64,000 nt of DNA from Ketobacter sp. (GTDB taxonomy: Bacteria > Pseudomonadota > Gammaproteobacteria > Pseudomonadales > Ketobacteraceae): contig NZ_RCHN01000013.1 of assembly GCF_003671495.1 (NCBI RefSeq), positions 124,001 to 188,000 of the forward strand. The letters are read 5' to 3'. Each line of letters begins with the position of its first letter. Within the stretch, counting starts at the first letter, position 1. Under the pieces are notes generated by a model, which was not told where the DNA came from, ran no database searches, and saw nothing but the letters and a program-made list of their open reading frames with translations. This document shows, piece by piece, positions 45,867 through 55,286 of this stretch. The position numbers and the translations under genes are program-made.

Positions 45867-46916
45867 TTACAGCATATCCGTCAGCAGAATGCCAACGCCC
45901 AGCCGCTCAGTACGGTGGTTATAATCAATCAGGCTTTCACCATAGCCGTTGAAGTACTGCACCACGCCTCGCAGCCGCCCCCACAGGGGAAAACTGGCAT
46001 CCAGTTGCACCGCACCATAATTGGGGTGTTTGAGATTGTTGCGCAGCAGTAACGAAAATTCGTAATCATTCTGTTCCCAGGTGCCCATCAGCTCGAAATA
46101 GCCCATATAGGTGGATATATCCGGGTTGTCATCACCGCTGGCGTCCGCGGCATCGTCCTTTTCATCTTCCGGAATGCGATACCAGGGTCGAAAGGAAAGC
46201 AGGTAGTTGTCCCGGGCGTAATAGTAATTGAGGAAAATCCGGTTCCAGCTGCGACTCAGGATCTGGCTGCGACCATTGGACTCATGTTCAAAGCCGAATG
46301 CCAACGCGGTGTCCGCCTCCACCAGATTGCTGGTGATGGGCATCAGGTAATAAATTTCCGGGCGATAGTTGGTTTCGCGGAACGGGGCCGAAATATCGTG
46401 ATTGTAAACCTGCCAGAACGCCTTCAGGGTAAAGGCAAAGTACACTGCGTCGTTGGCCACCAGCAGGTCATCCTGATTCAGGGGCACTTTCAGGCTGATC
46501 TGCAGTTTCGCCTCCGCATTGTCCAGCTCCTCATCGGTGTAGACCTCATCATAAGGCTCCTGATTGGGGTCCTTGGCGTAGGTATAGGGCAGGATATAGT
46601 TGGCGTAATGGGGGGTGATGACGAACGGGTTCCACTTGGTGCGCTGCTCCATGGCCATGCGCTCGCGGGCCGCGGAATACTCCGGCTGCGGGATCTCCCC
46701 TAACTGTATTCGGCATTGTTCTTCCAGCTCGCCGATGGTGAGGGTAATGGCCACATTGTCCATGGACTGGTGCATGCAGTCCCGCACCGCCTGTTGCCGC
46801 GCCTCCTCGGTCATTGGCTCGTCGGTAACCGCCTCGCTGCTGACCGCCTCCTGGGCCCAGCTCAGACCACTGGCCAGCGCCAGCAACGTCCCCTGCACGA
46901 TTCCCCTGACAGACAT
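45867..46916 (-). CDS. pldA: outer-membrane phospholipase A
   Basis: The 349-residue outer-membrane enzyme has a signal peptide (cleavage after SWA near residue 22) and a N-terminal extension before the 12-strand barrel. The PldA active site is visible in FEHESNGRSQILSRSWNRIFLN (His and Ser of the His-Ser-Asn site; only part given), and the C-terminal strands NGYGESLIDYNHRTERLGVGILL match the family. It hydrolyses phospholipids misplaced in the outer leaflet after membrane stress. A Ser/Glu-rich stretch (about residues 25-50) precedes the conserved part. It converges on the VanZ gene with a three-base gap. Confidence 0.9.
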   Translation of the reverse strand: MSVRGIVQGTLLALASGLSWAQEAVSSEAVTDEPMTEEARQQAVRDCMHQSMDNVAITLTIGELEEQCRIQLGEIPQPEYSAARERMAMEQRTKWNPFVITPHYANYILPYTYAKDPNQEPYDEVYTDEELDNAEAKLQISLKVPLNQDDLLVANDAVYFAFTLKAFWQVYNHDISAPFRETNYRPEIYYLMPITSNLVEADTALAFGFEHESNGRSQILSRSWNRIFLNYYYARDNYLLSFRPWYRIPEDEKDDAADASGDDNPDISTYMGYFELMGTWEQNDYEFSLLLRNNLKHPNYGAVQLDASFPLWGRLRGVVQYFNGYGESLIDYNHRTERLGVGILLTDML

Positions 46917-47013
46917 CCGGTGCTCCTAATATTTTTCGTTGACTGGTCACGCAGTATCCCGCACCAAGGGGACATTTCAAGCAGAATCTGAAACTCACCC
47001 TATACTGAAAGGT

Positions 47014-49866
47014 ATGACGCAACCGAGAGAAATTGCGCCGGATCTCCAGGATGGCATTGACCGTAAGCTACTGAAAAAACTGAAGGAACGGTTTCTTGAG
47101 GTCAATCGTGGTCGACTGGAGCGAATGCTGTCCACCCTCAGCAGCCGCCACCGGATGTTCCTGGATTCCCTGCCGCTGCTACTGCACATCAATCACCCTT
47201 CATTGCCGGGCTACATGTCCGGGGCGACCCCTTGCGGTGTCAGCGGGTTTAGCCCGGACAAAGACAACCTGCGGGCGGCCCAGGCCATATCCCGCTCCTT
47301 TGCCTATCGCAAAAAAGCCCATGCCCAGGATCGCATCTTCAGCATCTTCCTGATGGGCAGCACCGGCACCGTGGCTCATTCGGACACCAGCGATATGGAC
47401 ATCTGGGTGTGCTACGACCCGGGCCTGTTACCGGAAGCCATCGACGAACTGCAGGACAAACTCACCGGCATTGAACAATGGGCGGACAGCATCGGCCTGG
47501 AAGTGCATTTCTTCCTGATGGACCCCATCAAGTTCCGCAACGGGGTACGCAGCAACTTGTCCGGGGAGGACTGCGGCAGTGCCCAGCATTATCTGTTGCT
47601 GGACGAGTTCTACCGTACCAGCATCATGGTGGCGGGCCGTTACCCTCTGTGGTGGATGATTCCCAGTTACGATGAACAGCGCTACCGCACCATTGCCGAC
47701 AACCTGCTGCAGAAACGTTTCTTGAAAAAAGAGGACTGCGTGGATTTCGGCGGCATCTCCGATTTTCCCGCCGGGGAGTTTATCGGCGCCGGCATGTGGC
47801 AGCTCTACAAGGGGATCGACTCCCCCTATAAATCCGTAATCAAGATCGTGCTCACCGAGGTGTACGCCAGCGAATACCCCAAGGTGGAAAGCCTGAGCAT
47901 CGTGTACAAAAAAGCCGTGTACAGCGGTCAACTGGATCTGGATGAGCTGGACCCATACGTGATGCTCTATCGCAAGATCGAAGCCTATCTGTTAAAGCGC
48001 AATGAGCACAAACGACTGGAATTGATCCGTCACTGTTTTTATTTCAAGGTGAATGAAAGCCTGAGCCGCAGCCTGCGTTCCGGCGAGGCCAGCTGGCGGC
48101 GCAAACTGATGCTGCGCCTGGTGATGGAATGGGGCTGGAATGAGTCCTACCTGAAACAACTGGACAACCGCAAGTTCTGGAAAGTGAACCGGGTACGGGA
48201 AGAACGCCAGGAGCTGGTACAGGAGCTGAACCACAGTTACCGGTTTCTCTCCAGCTTTGCCCGCGACAACAACATCGAAGCCCTGATCAAGCAGGAGGAC
48301 ATGAATATCCTCGGCCGCAAACTCTATGCGGCGTTTGAACGCAAGGGCGGCAAAATTGAGTTGGTGAACCCCGGCATCACCGCCTCCCTGGTGGAAGACC
48401 ATCTATCCTTCCACTACATTCGCGACACCGAACACGGCATCAACAATTATTGGGCTGTGTACCCGGGCTACCTGAAAACCAAAGAGGCGAAGGGGCGCGA
48501 ACCCATCCGTAAAAACCGCAGCGTGGTGGAGCTGATCGCCTGGTGTTATTTCAACGGCCTGCTGGACCAGGAAACCCGGCTCTCGGTGGAAGCCAACGAC
48601 ACAGACCTGACGGAATACGAATTGACGCAAACGGTGCAGTCGTTCTTTCAGATCAGTCCGGAGGGTGTGCCCTATGCGGCGCAACAGAACTTCGAGCATT
48701 CCGCCTACCCCACCAAGATCACCCTCTACATCAACGCCGGTGTCGACCCCATGCGGCCGATGACGCAAAAAGGCATTCATCGCCTGTCGGACCAGAGTGA
48801 TGCCCTCAGCTACAGCGCCTTTCACCACAACCTGGCCATCACCGTGGATCAGGTCACGTTCAACAGCTGGGGGGAAATCATCTGCGGATTGTACTCGGGC
48901 GAGAATGCACTGATCGATTGCCTGGTGCATTACATGCGGCAGATTCCACCGGACGGCTCAATTCCACTGCCGCGGCTGGAAATCCGCTGTTTTTGCCCCA
49001 GCCGGGCCGCCTCCATCGCCAACCGGGTGGAGGAATTGTTCCGCGACATCATCGCCTGTTACTACAGCGGCACGCGCTCACTGAATTCCCGCTACATTCT
49101 GGAAATCGAGCAGTTCCTCTACATGCTGCAATTCAAACGCACCACGCCCTATGTGCGGGGGCTGCGCAGCCATCGGGACCTGATTGATTGCCTGAGTGAA
49201 ACCCAACCCCATTTCAGCCCCCTGGTGGTGGACCGCAATGCCCTCAGCCGGCATCCATTACGGGTGGTGGCCAAGATGGGCGTACCCGGCCGCATCCAGG
49301 TGTTTTACCAACGCAACGGCGAGAAGTCGGATATCTTTATCCACGATGAAAAAGGCTCAATCTTTTTCACCCAGAAACACTATTTCGACGAAAAAACGGT
49401 GCTCAACCCCATTCGCCATTTTCTGGAGAATATCCAGTTGCGGCGCAACACCCTGGACCAGCGGGAAGCCTCGGTGAGCAACGTGGCCTATTACGAAATC
49501 AAGCGCAACCACCGGGGCGACATGCACACCGACCGCAAATCCTTCCCCCCGGTGGAGCAAGAGGAAGGCCATCACAGCATCCAGGCCATTGCCCAGACCG
49601 GCACCTTCGGCGACGTGTTCTATACCGTGTATTGCGACAACCGGGAATTCTCCCAACTGGAATACGGTGATGCCCTGTTTGCCGCGGTGGCCGGCTACAT
49701 TGCCTCCCTGCGTCGCAACCGGGAACGCTACCCCTGCTACATCACCGACCTGGATCTGAGCCAACTGGATCTGCAACAGGGGGAAGAACTGCAAACGGTG
49801 CAGTACCTGCAACACAAGGAAAAACTGGAAAGCGCCATCAACCAGGCCCTGCGCATTCCGGAATAA
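47014..49866 (+). CDS. cyaA: class I adenylate cyclase
   Basis: CyaA makes cyclic AMP. The 950-residue protein has the class I layout: an N-terminal catalytic domain with the nucleotidyltransferase motif FLMGSTGTVAHSD and the metal-binding pair in TSDMDIWV, then a long C-terminal regulatory region. This is the enterobacterial/Pseudomonas CyaA type rather than the class III CyaB. ATG 47014 (MTQPREIAPD) matches homologous N-termini. A TATACT at 47001-47006, if used as -10, would give an almost leaderless transcript; that is speculative. The gene converges on the GST gene. Confidence 0.95.
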   Translation: MTQPREIAPDLQDGIDRKLLKKLKERFLEVNRGRLERMLSTLSSRHRMFLDSLPLLLHINHPSLPGYMSGATPCGVSGFSPDKDNLRAAQAISRSFAYRKKAHAQDRIFSIFLMGSTGTVAHSDTSDMDIWVCYDPGLLPEAIDELQDKLTGIEQWADSIGLEVHFFLMDPIKFRNGVRSNLSGEDCGSAQHYLLLDEFYRTSIMVAGRYPLWWMIPSYDEQRYRTIADNLLQKRFLKKEDCVDFGGISDFPAGEFIGAGMWQLYKGIDSPYKSVIKIVLTEVYASEYPKVESLSIVYKKAVYSGQLDLDELDPYVMLYRKIEAYLLKRNEHKRLELIRHCFYFKVNESLSRSLRSGEASWRRKLMLRLVMEWGWNESYLKQLDNRKFWKVNRVREERQELVQELNHSYRFLSSFARDNNIEALIKQEDMNILGRKLYAAFERKGGKIELVNPGITASLVEDHLSFHYIRDTEHGINNYWAVYPGYLKTKEAKGREPIRKNRSVVELIAWCYFNGLLDQETRLSVEANDTDLTEYELTQTVQSFFQISPEGVPYAAQQNFEHSAYPTKITLYINAGVDPMRPMTQKGIHRLSDQSDALSYSAFHHNLAITVDQVTFNSWGEIICGLYSGENALIDCLVHYMRQIPPDGSIPLPRLEIRCFCPSRAASIANRVEELFRDIIACYYSGTRSLNSRYILEIEQFLYMLQFKRTTPYVRGLRSHRDLIDCLSETQPHFSPLVVDRNALSRHPLRVVAKMGVPGRIQVFYQRNGEKSDIFIHDEKGSIFFTQKHYFDEKTVLNPIRHFLENIQLRRNTLDQREASVSNVAYYEIKRNHRGDMHTDRKSFPPVEQEEGHHSIQAIAQTGTFGDVFYTVYCDNREFSQLEYGDALFAAVAGYIASLRRNRERYPCYITDLDLSQLDLQQGEELQTVQYLQHKEKLESAINQALRIPE

Positions 49867-49880
49867 GCGTTCTCCGCTGG

Positions 49881-50528
49881 CTATGGATACGGCAGCAATC
49901 CCCCCGCCTCTGCCAGGCGCTGCTTGACCGCCGCCACCGAAGGCCGCTCACTGAATTCGCCATACCAGCGCACGATGTGAGGATACGCGCTCAGGTCAAT
50001 GGACGTGGTGTCCTGAATCTGGAAATAGGCATAGGCGATGGTATCGGCGAGGGTGACTTCGCTGCCGCACAGGAAGTCTGCCGATGCCAGTTGTTGCTCA
50101 AAGTACGGCAACTGGTTTTTCAGAAAACCCGCCGCCTCATCAATCGCCGCCGCATTGGGCTCCCGCTTGAAAAAATGACGGCAGATCACCTCTTCCCAGA
50201 AATACACCGCCAGCCAACGCCCCACGTGCAAGGTGGCGGTATCCACCAGGGCATCAATACGGGCCGCCGGCAGGGGATCGGCGGCATACAGGCGATGATC
50301 GTGCAGGCGCGCCAGGTAGCGGCAGATGGCGGCGCTTTCCAGCAAGATCTCGCCGTCATGGTCCAACGCCGGCACCTTGCCCAGGGGATGCCGGGCCAGG
50401 TAGTCCGGCAGTTTATTTTCCCCCTTGCCCAGTTCCACATTCACATAGGTGTAGTCCAGGCCCAGCTCTTCCGCCGTCAGCAGGACTTTGATGGGGTTGA
50501 AGGTGTTGTATCCGTAGATGGTAAACAT
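49881..50528 (-). CDS. glutathione S-transferase family protein
   Basis: The 215-residue protein has an N-terminal thioredoxin-like domain (MFTIYGYNTFNPIKVLLTAEELG; VPALDHDGEILLESAAICRYLA with the glutathione-binding Glu-Ser) and an all-helical C-terminal domain (LADTIAYAYFQIQDT). AAGGAG precedes the ATG. It is divergent from an HxlR-type regulator, with twin palindromes between the genes, so it is likely controlled by it. The substrate is unknown; such GST genes often serve electrophile detoxification. Confidence 0.88.
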   Translation of the reverse strand: MFTIYGYNTFNPIKVLLTAEELGLDYTYVNVELGKGENKLPDYLARHPLGKVPALDHDGEILLESAAICRYLARLHDHRLYAADPLPAARIDALVDTATLHVGRWLAVYFWEEVICRHFFKREPNAAAIDEAAGFLKNQLPYFEQQLASADFLCGSEVTLADTIAYAYFQIQDTTSIDLSAYPHIVRWYGEFSERPSVAAVKQRLAEAGGLLPYP

Positions 50529-50595
50529 GACGTGCTCCTTGTGATGGCTGCTGAGCCCATGTTCGGGGTTTATTCCCGGTAGGCATTCGCACTAT

Positions 50596-50645
50596 ACTTG
50601 CATTATGAAAGTAAAACCTAACTTCAATAGTTGCATTATGCAAGT
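50596..50645. promoter_or_regulatory. twin 17-bp palindromic operators in the GST/HxlR promoter region
   Basis: ACTTGCATTATGAAAGT (50596-50612) and AGTTGCATTATGCAAGT (50629-50645) each deviate by one base from the palindrome ACTTGCAT-T-ATGCAAGT. Their centres are 33 bases apart, three helical turns, so two dimers could bind the same DNA face. They lie between divergent genes and the second ends 12 bases before the regulator's ATG. Confidence 0.7.
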
Positions 50646-50657
50646 GAAAATTTTGTT

Positions 50658-51122
50658 ATGGTAAGCCGCAAACAACATGGCCAGATCTCCGACTGCCCCA
50701 TCGCCCTGGGGCTGGACAGCATCGGCGACCACTGGAGCCTGCTGATCGTGCGGGATCTGCTGTTCGGTAAACACGAGTTCCGGGAGTTCCTGGACAGCGA
50801 CGAGAGCATTTCCAGCAACATCCTGACGGATCGGCTGGGCAAGCTGCAGGAGCAGGGCATTGTGGCCTGGCGCTATCACCCCGACAGCCGCAAGCGCAAA
50901 CTCTATTACCTGACCTGCAAAGGCAAGGACCTGATCCATGTGCTGGTGCCCCTGGTGCGCTGGGCCCTGAAATACCATGGTGACGAGGCGCGGATTCCGC
51001 CAGCGCAGCAGGCGGCACTGGCCAGCGGCCCTGAGGGCTTTATCCAAGCCACCCTGGCGGCGCTGGAGGACTGGGAATCGGCCTTTGAGGTGGATACAAA
51101 AGACGCCGCCACCCGGGTATAA
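50658..51122 (+). CDS. HxlR-family winged-helix transcriptional regulator
   Basis: The 154-residue regulator has the HxlR fold: CPIALGLDSIGDHWSLLIVRDLLFGKHEFREF, then ISSNILTDRLGKLQEQGIV (recognition helix) and the wing with RKRKLYYLT. The conserved cysteine in the N-terminal SDCPIA is present, which in YodB/HypR-type members senses electrophiles or oxidants. ATG 50658 is chosen because earlier in-frame starts fall in the second palindrome. It is divergent from the GST gene; a redox- or electrophile-triggered repressor of the GST is a reasonable inference. Confidence 0.88.
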   Translation: MVSRKQHGQISDCPIALGLDSIGDHWSLLIVRDLLFGKHEFREFLDSDESISSNILTDRLGKLQEQGIVAWRYHPDSRKRKLYYLTCKGKDLIHVLVPLVRWALKYHGDEARIPPAQQAALASGPEGFIQATLAALEDWESAFEVDTKDAATRV

Positions 51123-51123
51123 T
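51118..51123 (+). promoter_or_regulatory. possible -10 box of the lptM-lysA operon
   Basis: A perfect TATAAT overlaps the HxlR stop codon, 40 bases before the lptM ATG. The -35 at 17 bases is TACAAA, a weak match, so confidence is modest. Confidence 0.4.
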
Positions 51124-51162
51124 GGAGCGGATTTTCACCTGCTACGGAACCTCACATTCCCC

Positions 51163-51474
51163 ATGGTTTTACGACACCTATCGTGCAGCCGGGCTTTGTT
51201 GCATCTTGGCCTGGCGGCGGCTGTTCTGCTGGGCAGCGCTCAGCTCACCGGCTGCGGCCAGAAAGGCAAACTCTATCTGCCAGACCAGCCACCGCCCCAC
51301 GGGGCCACTGCCGCCGGCGAGTGTCGCACCCCCGGCTGCGCCGCGGCCCTGTCCCCCGCCCAGGCCAAGCCCGAGCAACCTGAGGCCGGAACGGAGGATC
51401 ACCAGGAGCCAGATGAAGCCAATGCAGAGCAACCCGAGCACTCCGCGCCGACCCCGAAAGAGACCCCTGAATGA
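51163..51474 (+). CDS. lptM: LptM (YifL/LppL) LPS-assembly lipoprotein
   Basis: The 103-residue lipoprotein has a signal peptide ending in LTGC (lipid cysteine at residue 31) followed directly by the conserved CGQKGKLYLPDQ motif. In E. coli LptM assists maturation of the LptDE outer-membrane LPS translocon by mimicking LPS. The C-terminal part is a long low-complexity Glu/Pro/Ala tail (PEQPEAGTEDHQEPDE), longer than in E. coli. Its stop overlaps the lysA start as ATGA. The pairing lptM-lysA-dapF is conserved in gammaproteobacteria. Confidence 0.88.
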   Translation: MVLRHLSCSRALLHLGLAAAVLLGSAQLTGCGQKGKLYLPDQPPPHGATAAGECRTPGCAAALSPAQAKPEQPEAGTEDHQEPDEANAEQPEHSAPTPKETPE

Positions 51475-52715
51475 GCGTTTTTGACTACCGAAACAACCAA
51501 CTCCACGCTGAAGACCTGCCCGTGAGCGAGATCGCCCGGGCCGTGGGCACCCCCTGCTATATATACTCCCGCCAGGCCTTGGAATCCGCCTGGAAGGCCT
51601 TTGACGAAGCCTTCGGCCAGCACCCCCATCTGGTGTGCTTTGCAGTGAAAGCCAATTCCAACCTGGCGGTGCTGAACGTGCTGGCCAAGCTGGGGGCCGG
51701 TTTCGATATCGTCTCCCAGGGAGAACTGGAGCGGGTGCTGCGGGCCGGTGGTGATCCGGCCAAAGTGGTGTTCTCCGGCGTGGGCAAACTGCGGGAGGAA
51801 ATGGTCCGCGCCCTGGAAGTGGGGGTGTATTGCTTCAATGTGGAATCGGAAGCCGAGCTGGAGACCCTCAACGAGGTGGCCGGGGAAACGGGCAAAGTGG
51901 CTGCCGTCTCTCTGCGGGTGAACCCGGATGTGGACGCCCAGACCCACCCCTATATTTCCACCGGCCTGAAGCAGAACAAATTCGGCATCGACATTGACCG
52001 TGCCATTGCCGTCTTCGAACGGGCAGCGGAGTTGCCCCACATCAAGGTCAGCGGCATCGACTGCCACATCGGCTCCCAGCTCACCACCGTGACCCCCTTT
52101 ATGGACGCCCTGGACCGGCTGCTGGAACGCATCGACCAGCTGGCGGAAAAAGGCATTGTGGTGGAACACCTGGACATCGGTGGCGGCCTGGGAGTGCGCT
52201 ACCGCGACGAACAACCGCCGGCGCCGTCTGAATACGTGGGGGCGCTGCTGCACAAGCTGGGGGATCGCCAACTGAAAGTGGTGATGGAGCCGGGCCGCGC
52301 CATTGCCGCCAATGCCGGCATCCTGGTGACGGAAGTGCAGTTGCTGAAATCCACTGAGGTCAAAAACTTTGTGGTGGTGGACGCCGCCATGAACGACCTG
52401 ATCCGCCCCTCCCTGTACAGCGCCTGGCAGGACATCATAGCGGTCAGTCCCCGGGCCGGGGCCACCACCGCCAGCGACGTGGTGGGCCCGGTGTGTGAAA
52501 CCGGCGATTTCCTGGGCAAAGACCGGGAACTCTGCGTCGAGCCCGGCGACCTGCTGGCGGTTTGCTCCGCCGGTGCCTATGGTTTTGTGATGAGTTCCAA
52601 TTACAACACCCGCAACCGGGTGCCAGAAGTCATGGTGGATGGCAGCCAATTTCACATTATTCGGCGCCGTGAGACCTACGAAGATCAACTGGCCCTGGAA
52701 TCTCTGGTACCCTGA
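51471..52715 (+). CDS. lysA: diaminopimelate decarboxylase
   Basis: LysA decarboxylates meso-diaminopimelate to lysine. The 414-residue PLP enzyme shows the PLP lysine in [25 protein letters not shown], the glycine-rich phosphate site in [21 protein letters not shown] and the catalytic cysteine in CETGDFLG. It overlaps lptM by four bases and is followed by dapF after five bases, so the operon is tightly coupled. Confidence 0.96.
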   Translation: MSVFDYRNNQLHAEDLPVSEIARAVGTPCYIYSRQALESAWKAFDEAFGQHPHLVCFAVKANSNLAVLNVLAKLGAGFDIVSQGELERVLRAGGDPAKVVFSGVGKLREEMVRALEVGVYCFNVESEAELETLNEVAGETGKVAAVSLRVNPDVDAQTHPYISTGLKQNKFGIDIDRAIAVFERAAELPHIKVSGIDCHIGSQLTTVTPFMDALDRLLERIDQLAEKGIVVEHLDIGGGLGVRYRDEQPPAPSEYVGALLHKLGDRQLKVVMEPGRAIAANAGILVTEVQLLKSTEVKNFVVVDAAMNDLIRPSLYSAWQDIIAVSPRAGATTASDVVGPVCETGDFLGKDRELCVEPGDLLAVCSAGAYGFVMSSNYNTRNRVPEVMVDGSQFHIIRRRETYEDQLALESLVP

Positions 52716-52720
52716 AGGTT

Positions 52721-53551
52721 ATGAAAATCGAGTTCACCAAAATGCACGGTCTGGGCAATGATTTTATGGTGATCAACCAGGTCACCCAGAACATCCAGAT
52801 CAACAGCGAGCAGATCCGGCGCCTGTCGGACCGCCATACCGGGGTGGGCTTCGATCAATTGTTGATGGTATCACCCCCCACCTCGCCGGATGTGGATTTC
52901 AAATACCGCATTTTCAACGCCGACGGCAGCGAAGTGGAACAGTGCGGCAACGGCGCCCGTTGCTTTGCCCGCTTTGTGCGGGAGAAAGGCCTGACCCACA
53001 AAGACGTGATTCCGGTGGAAACCAATACCGGCAAAATCGAGCTGCGCCTGGTGGGCACCAACCTGGTGACCGTCAACATGGGGGCCCCGATCTTTGAGCC
53101 CGAGCGCATCCCACTGCAGGCAGAAAGCCGCCAGAGCCTGTACAAATTCAACGTGGACAGCGATATTCATGAGCTGGCCTGCGTCTCCATGGGCAACCCC
53201 CACGGCGTGCTGCAGGTGTCCGACATCGACCAGGCCCCAGTAGCCAAACTGGGGCCGAAACTGGAGCTGCACCCGCGCTTCCCCAACAAGGCCAACATCG
53301 GTTTCTGCCAGGTGGTGGACCGTCACCACATCCGCCTGCGGGTGTTTGAACGGGGCGTGGGGGAAACCCGGGCCTGCGGTACCGGTGCCTGTGCCGCAGC
53401 AGTTGTGTCAATTGCTGCTAATCTTGTTGATAATAAAGTGAATGTTTCCCTGCCCGGGGGCGACCTGCAGATTGAGTGGCAAGGGGAAAACCAACCGGTG
53501 TACATGACCGGACCGGCCACCACCGTATACGATGGGACTGTGTATTTATGA
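52721..53551 (+). CDS. dapF: diaminopimelate epimerase
   Basis: DapF interconverts LL- and meso-diaminopimelate with two active-site cysteines, both visible: [13 protein letters not shown] near residue 75 and [15 protein letters not shown] near residue 220. The 276-residue length and the start [15 protein letters not shown] are typical. Its stop overlaps the ATG of the next gene (ATGA). Confidence 0.97.
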   Translation: MKIEFTKMHGLGNDFMVINQVTQNIQINSEQIRRLSDRHTGVGFDQLLMVSPPTSPDVDFKYRIFNADGSEVEQCGNGARCFARFVREKGLTHKDVIPVETNTGKIELRLVGTNLVTVNMGAPIFEPERIPLQAESRQSLYKFNVDSDIHELACVSMGNPHGVLQVSDIDQAPVAKLGPKLELHPRFPNKANIGFCQVVDRHHIRLRVFERGVGETRACGTGACAAAVVSIAANLVDNKVNVSLPGGDLQIEWQGENQPVYMTGPATTVYDGTVYL

Positions 53552-54237
53552 CCGAAACCACCGCTGAACGAAAACAAGAAACCACCCTCACGGCAGCGGA
53601 CGTTGCCAACTACCTGCGCCAGAATCCGGACTTCTTTCTCAACCGCCCCGATATTCTCTACGACATGGAACTGCCCCACGCCCAGGGCAACGCCAGCTCA
53701 CTGCTGGAGCGTCAAGCCAGTGTGCTGCGCAACCGCAACACCGAGCTGCGCCACAAACTCAACGAATTCGTCAGCATCGCCCGGGGCAACGATAAACTGT
53801 TCAACCGCATTCGCACCCTGGGGCTGGCCCTGCTGGAAGCGGGCAACCTGGCGGAATTGAGCAGCCGCCTGCGCCAGATCCTGACCAAGGATTTCAAACT
53901 GGATGAGGCCAATCTGTTCCTGTTCAAGCCCAGCCACGAAACCGGTCCCTTTGCCGTCACCAGTGAAGCTGAACTGCAGAACACCCTGGGGGATCTGCTG
54001 CGGGGCGACCGCATCATCTGCACCACCCTGCGTCAGCGGGAAATGAAATTCCTGTTCCCCGGCTTCGACCGCAGTGACGGCTCCGCCGCCCTGATTCCAC
54101 TGCATTTCAACGGTGAACTGGGATTACTGGCCCTGGGCAGCCATGATCCGAATTATTTCAATTCCAACATGGACACCACCTTTGCCCGCTATGTGGGGGA
54201 CATCCTCAGCCGGCGCCTGTTTCACTTTCTGAAGTAA
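53548..54237 (+). CDS. DUF484 family (GAF-like) protein
   Basis: The 229-residue protein has the DUF484 layout: [19 protein letters not shown] at the N-terminus, a coiled helix with [24 protein letters not shown], and a GAF-like C-terminal domain ending [25 protein letters not shown]. It is always found between dapF and xerC in this group; the function is unknown. ATG 53548 overlaps the dapF stop and xerC begins six bases after its end. Confidence 0.92.
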   Translation: MTETTAERKQETTLTAADVANYLRQNPDFFLNRPDILYDMELPHAQGNASSLLERQASVLRNRNTELRHKLNEFVSIARGNDKLFNRIRTLGLALLEAGNLAELSSRLRQILTKDFKLDEANLFLFKPSHETGPFAVTSEAELQNTLGDLLRGDRIICTTLRQREMKFLFPGFDRSDGSAALIPLHFNGELGLLALGSHDPNYFNSNMDTTFARYVGDILSRRLFHFLK

Positions 54238-54243
54238 GCGGCC

Positions 54244-55146
54244 ATGGATGCCCTGGACGACAGCATCGCGCGTTATCTGGAGCACCTGACCCGCCGGCGC
54301 ATGCTGTCGGTGAACACGGTGGAAGGCTATCGCCGCGACCTGGCACAACTGCAGCAGTTCTGCAGCCGCCAACAGCTGGCACGCTGCCGCGACATTCACC
54401 CCCAACACATTCGGCTTTTGGTGGCCGAGCGCCATCGCCGGGGCAGCAAACACAAAACCCTGCAACGTCTGCTGGCCAGTATCCGGGGCCTGTACAATTT
54501 CCTGATCCAGCAAGGCCAGGCCGAAGCCAATCCCGCCCAGGGCATTCGCCCGCCCAAAGGGGAAAAGAAACTGCCCCACACCCTGGATGTGGACCAGATG
54601 AATCAGTTGCTGAATATCGATGACAGCGATCCGCTTTCCATCCGGGATCTGGCGGTACTGGAACTGTTCTACTCCTCCGGGTTGCGCCTGAGTGAACTCC
54701 TGAACCTGCACCTGGCGGACTACGATCAGCAGGAACACACGGTACGGGTGCTGGGTAAAGGCAACAAGGAAAGAGTGGTGCCCGTAGGCAGCAAAGCCCG
54801 CGACGCCATTCAGCGCTGGCTTGACCTGCGGGACCAGTTCAAGCCGGCGGACGACAGCCTGTTCGTGAGCCAGCAGGGGCGCCCTCTCCACCCTTCCACC
54901 CTGCAGAAACGTTTCAAACAGTGGGGCATCAAGCAGGGCATTGATCGTCATGTTCACCCCCACCTGCTTAGGCACTCTTTTGCCAGCCACATCCTGGAAT
55001 CCAGCGGCGATCTGCGCAGCGTGCAGGAGCTGCTCGGGCACGCGGACATCTCCACCACCCAGATCTACACCCACCTGGATTTTCAACACCTGGCCAAGGT
55101 CTACGACCAGGCTCACCCCCGGGCGAAAAAGAAAGACGAGTCGTGA
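54244..55146 (+). CDS. xerC: tyrosine recombinase XerC
   Basis: XerC resolves chromosome dimers at dif with XerD. The 300-residue protein has an N-terminal SAM-like core-binding domain (IARYLEHLTRRRMLSVNTVEGYRRDL) and the catalytic residues: Arg in SSGLRLSELLNL, Lys in VLGKGNKERVVPV, HLLRHSFASHIL (His and Arg), His in LLGHADISTTQ and the nucleophile Tyr in QIYTHLD. Length is typical. No mobile element is present and the gene lies in its normal operon, so it is the housekeeping XerC rather than an integrase. Confidence 0.95.
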   Translation: MDALDDSIARYLEHLTRRRMLSVNTVEGYRRDLAQLQQFCSRQQLARCRDIHPQHIRLLVAERHRRGSKHKTLQRLLASIRGLYNFLIQQGQAEANPAQGIRPPKGEKKLPHTLDVDQMNQLLNIDDSDPLSIRDLAVLELFYSSGLRLSELLNLHLADYDQQEHTVRVLGKGNKERVVPVGSKARDAIQRWLDLRDQFKPADDSLFVSQQGRPLHPSTLQKRFKQWGIKQGIDRHVHPHLLRHSFASHILESSGDLRSVQELLGHADISTTQIYTHLDFQHLAKVYDQAHPRAKKKDES

Positions 55147-55192
55147 GGGCGAGTGAGAGGGAGGGTTTGAGGGAGAGCGAGAGGGAGGGTCC
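55145..55192 (+). repeat. 24-bp tandem G-rich repeat directly after xerC
   Basis: Two 24-base units, 55145-55168 and 55169-55192, differ at about five positions and together contain six GGG runs within 46 bases. It starts at the xerC stop and lies at the junction between the conserved operon and the inserted lipoprotein pair. A G-quadruplex could form on the plus strand. Confidence 0.7.
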
Positions 55193-55286
55193 TCAAAGAC
55201 AATAAACTGGAATTCAGAGTCATTGTTGAGCCAACGCCCATACCAGCACAATGATCAGCGGGATAACAACAAGAAAGGATGGAACC

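Noticed and set aside
54244..55146. XerC as a mobile-element integrase
   Set aside because: It lies in the normal dapF-DUF484-xerC order with no repeats of att type or phage genes nearby.
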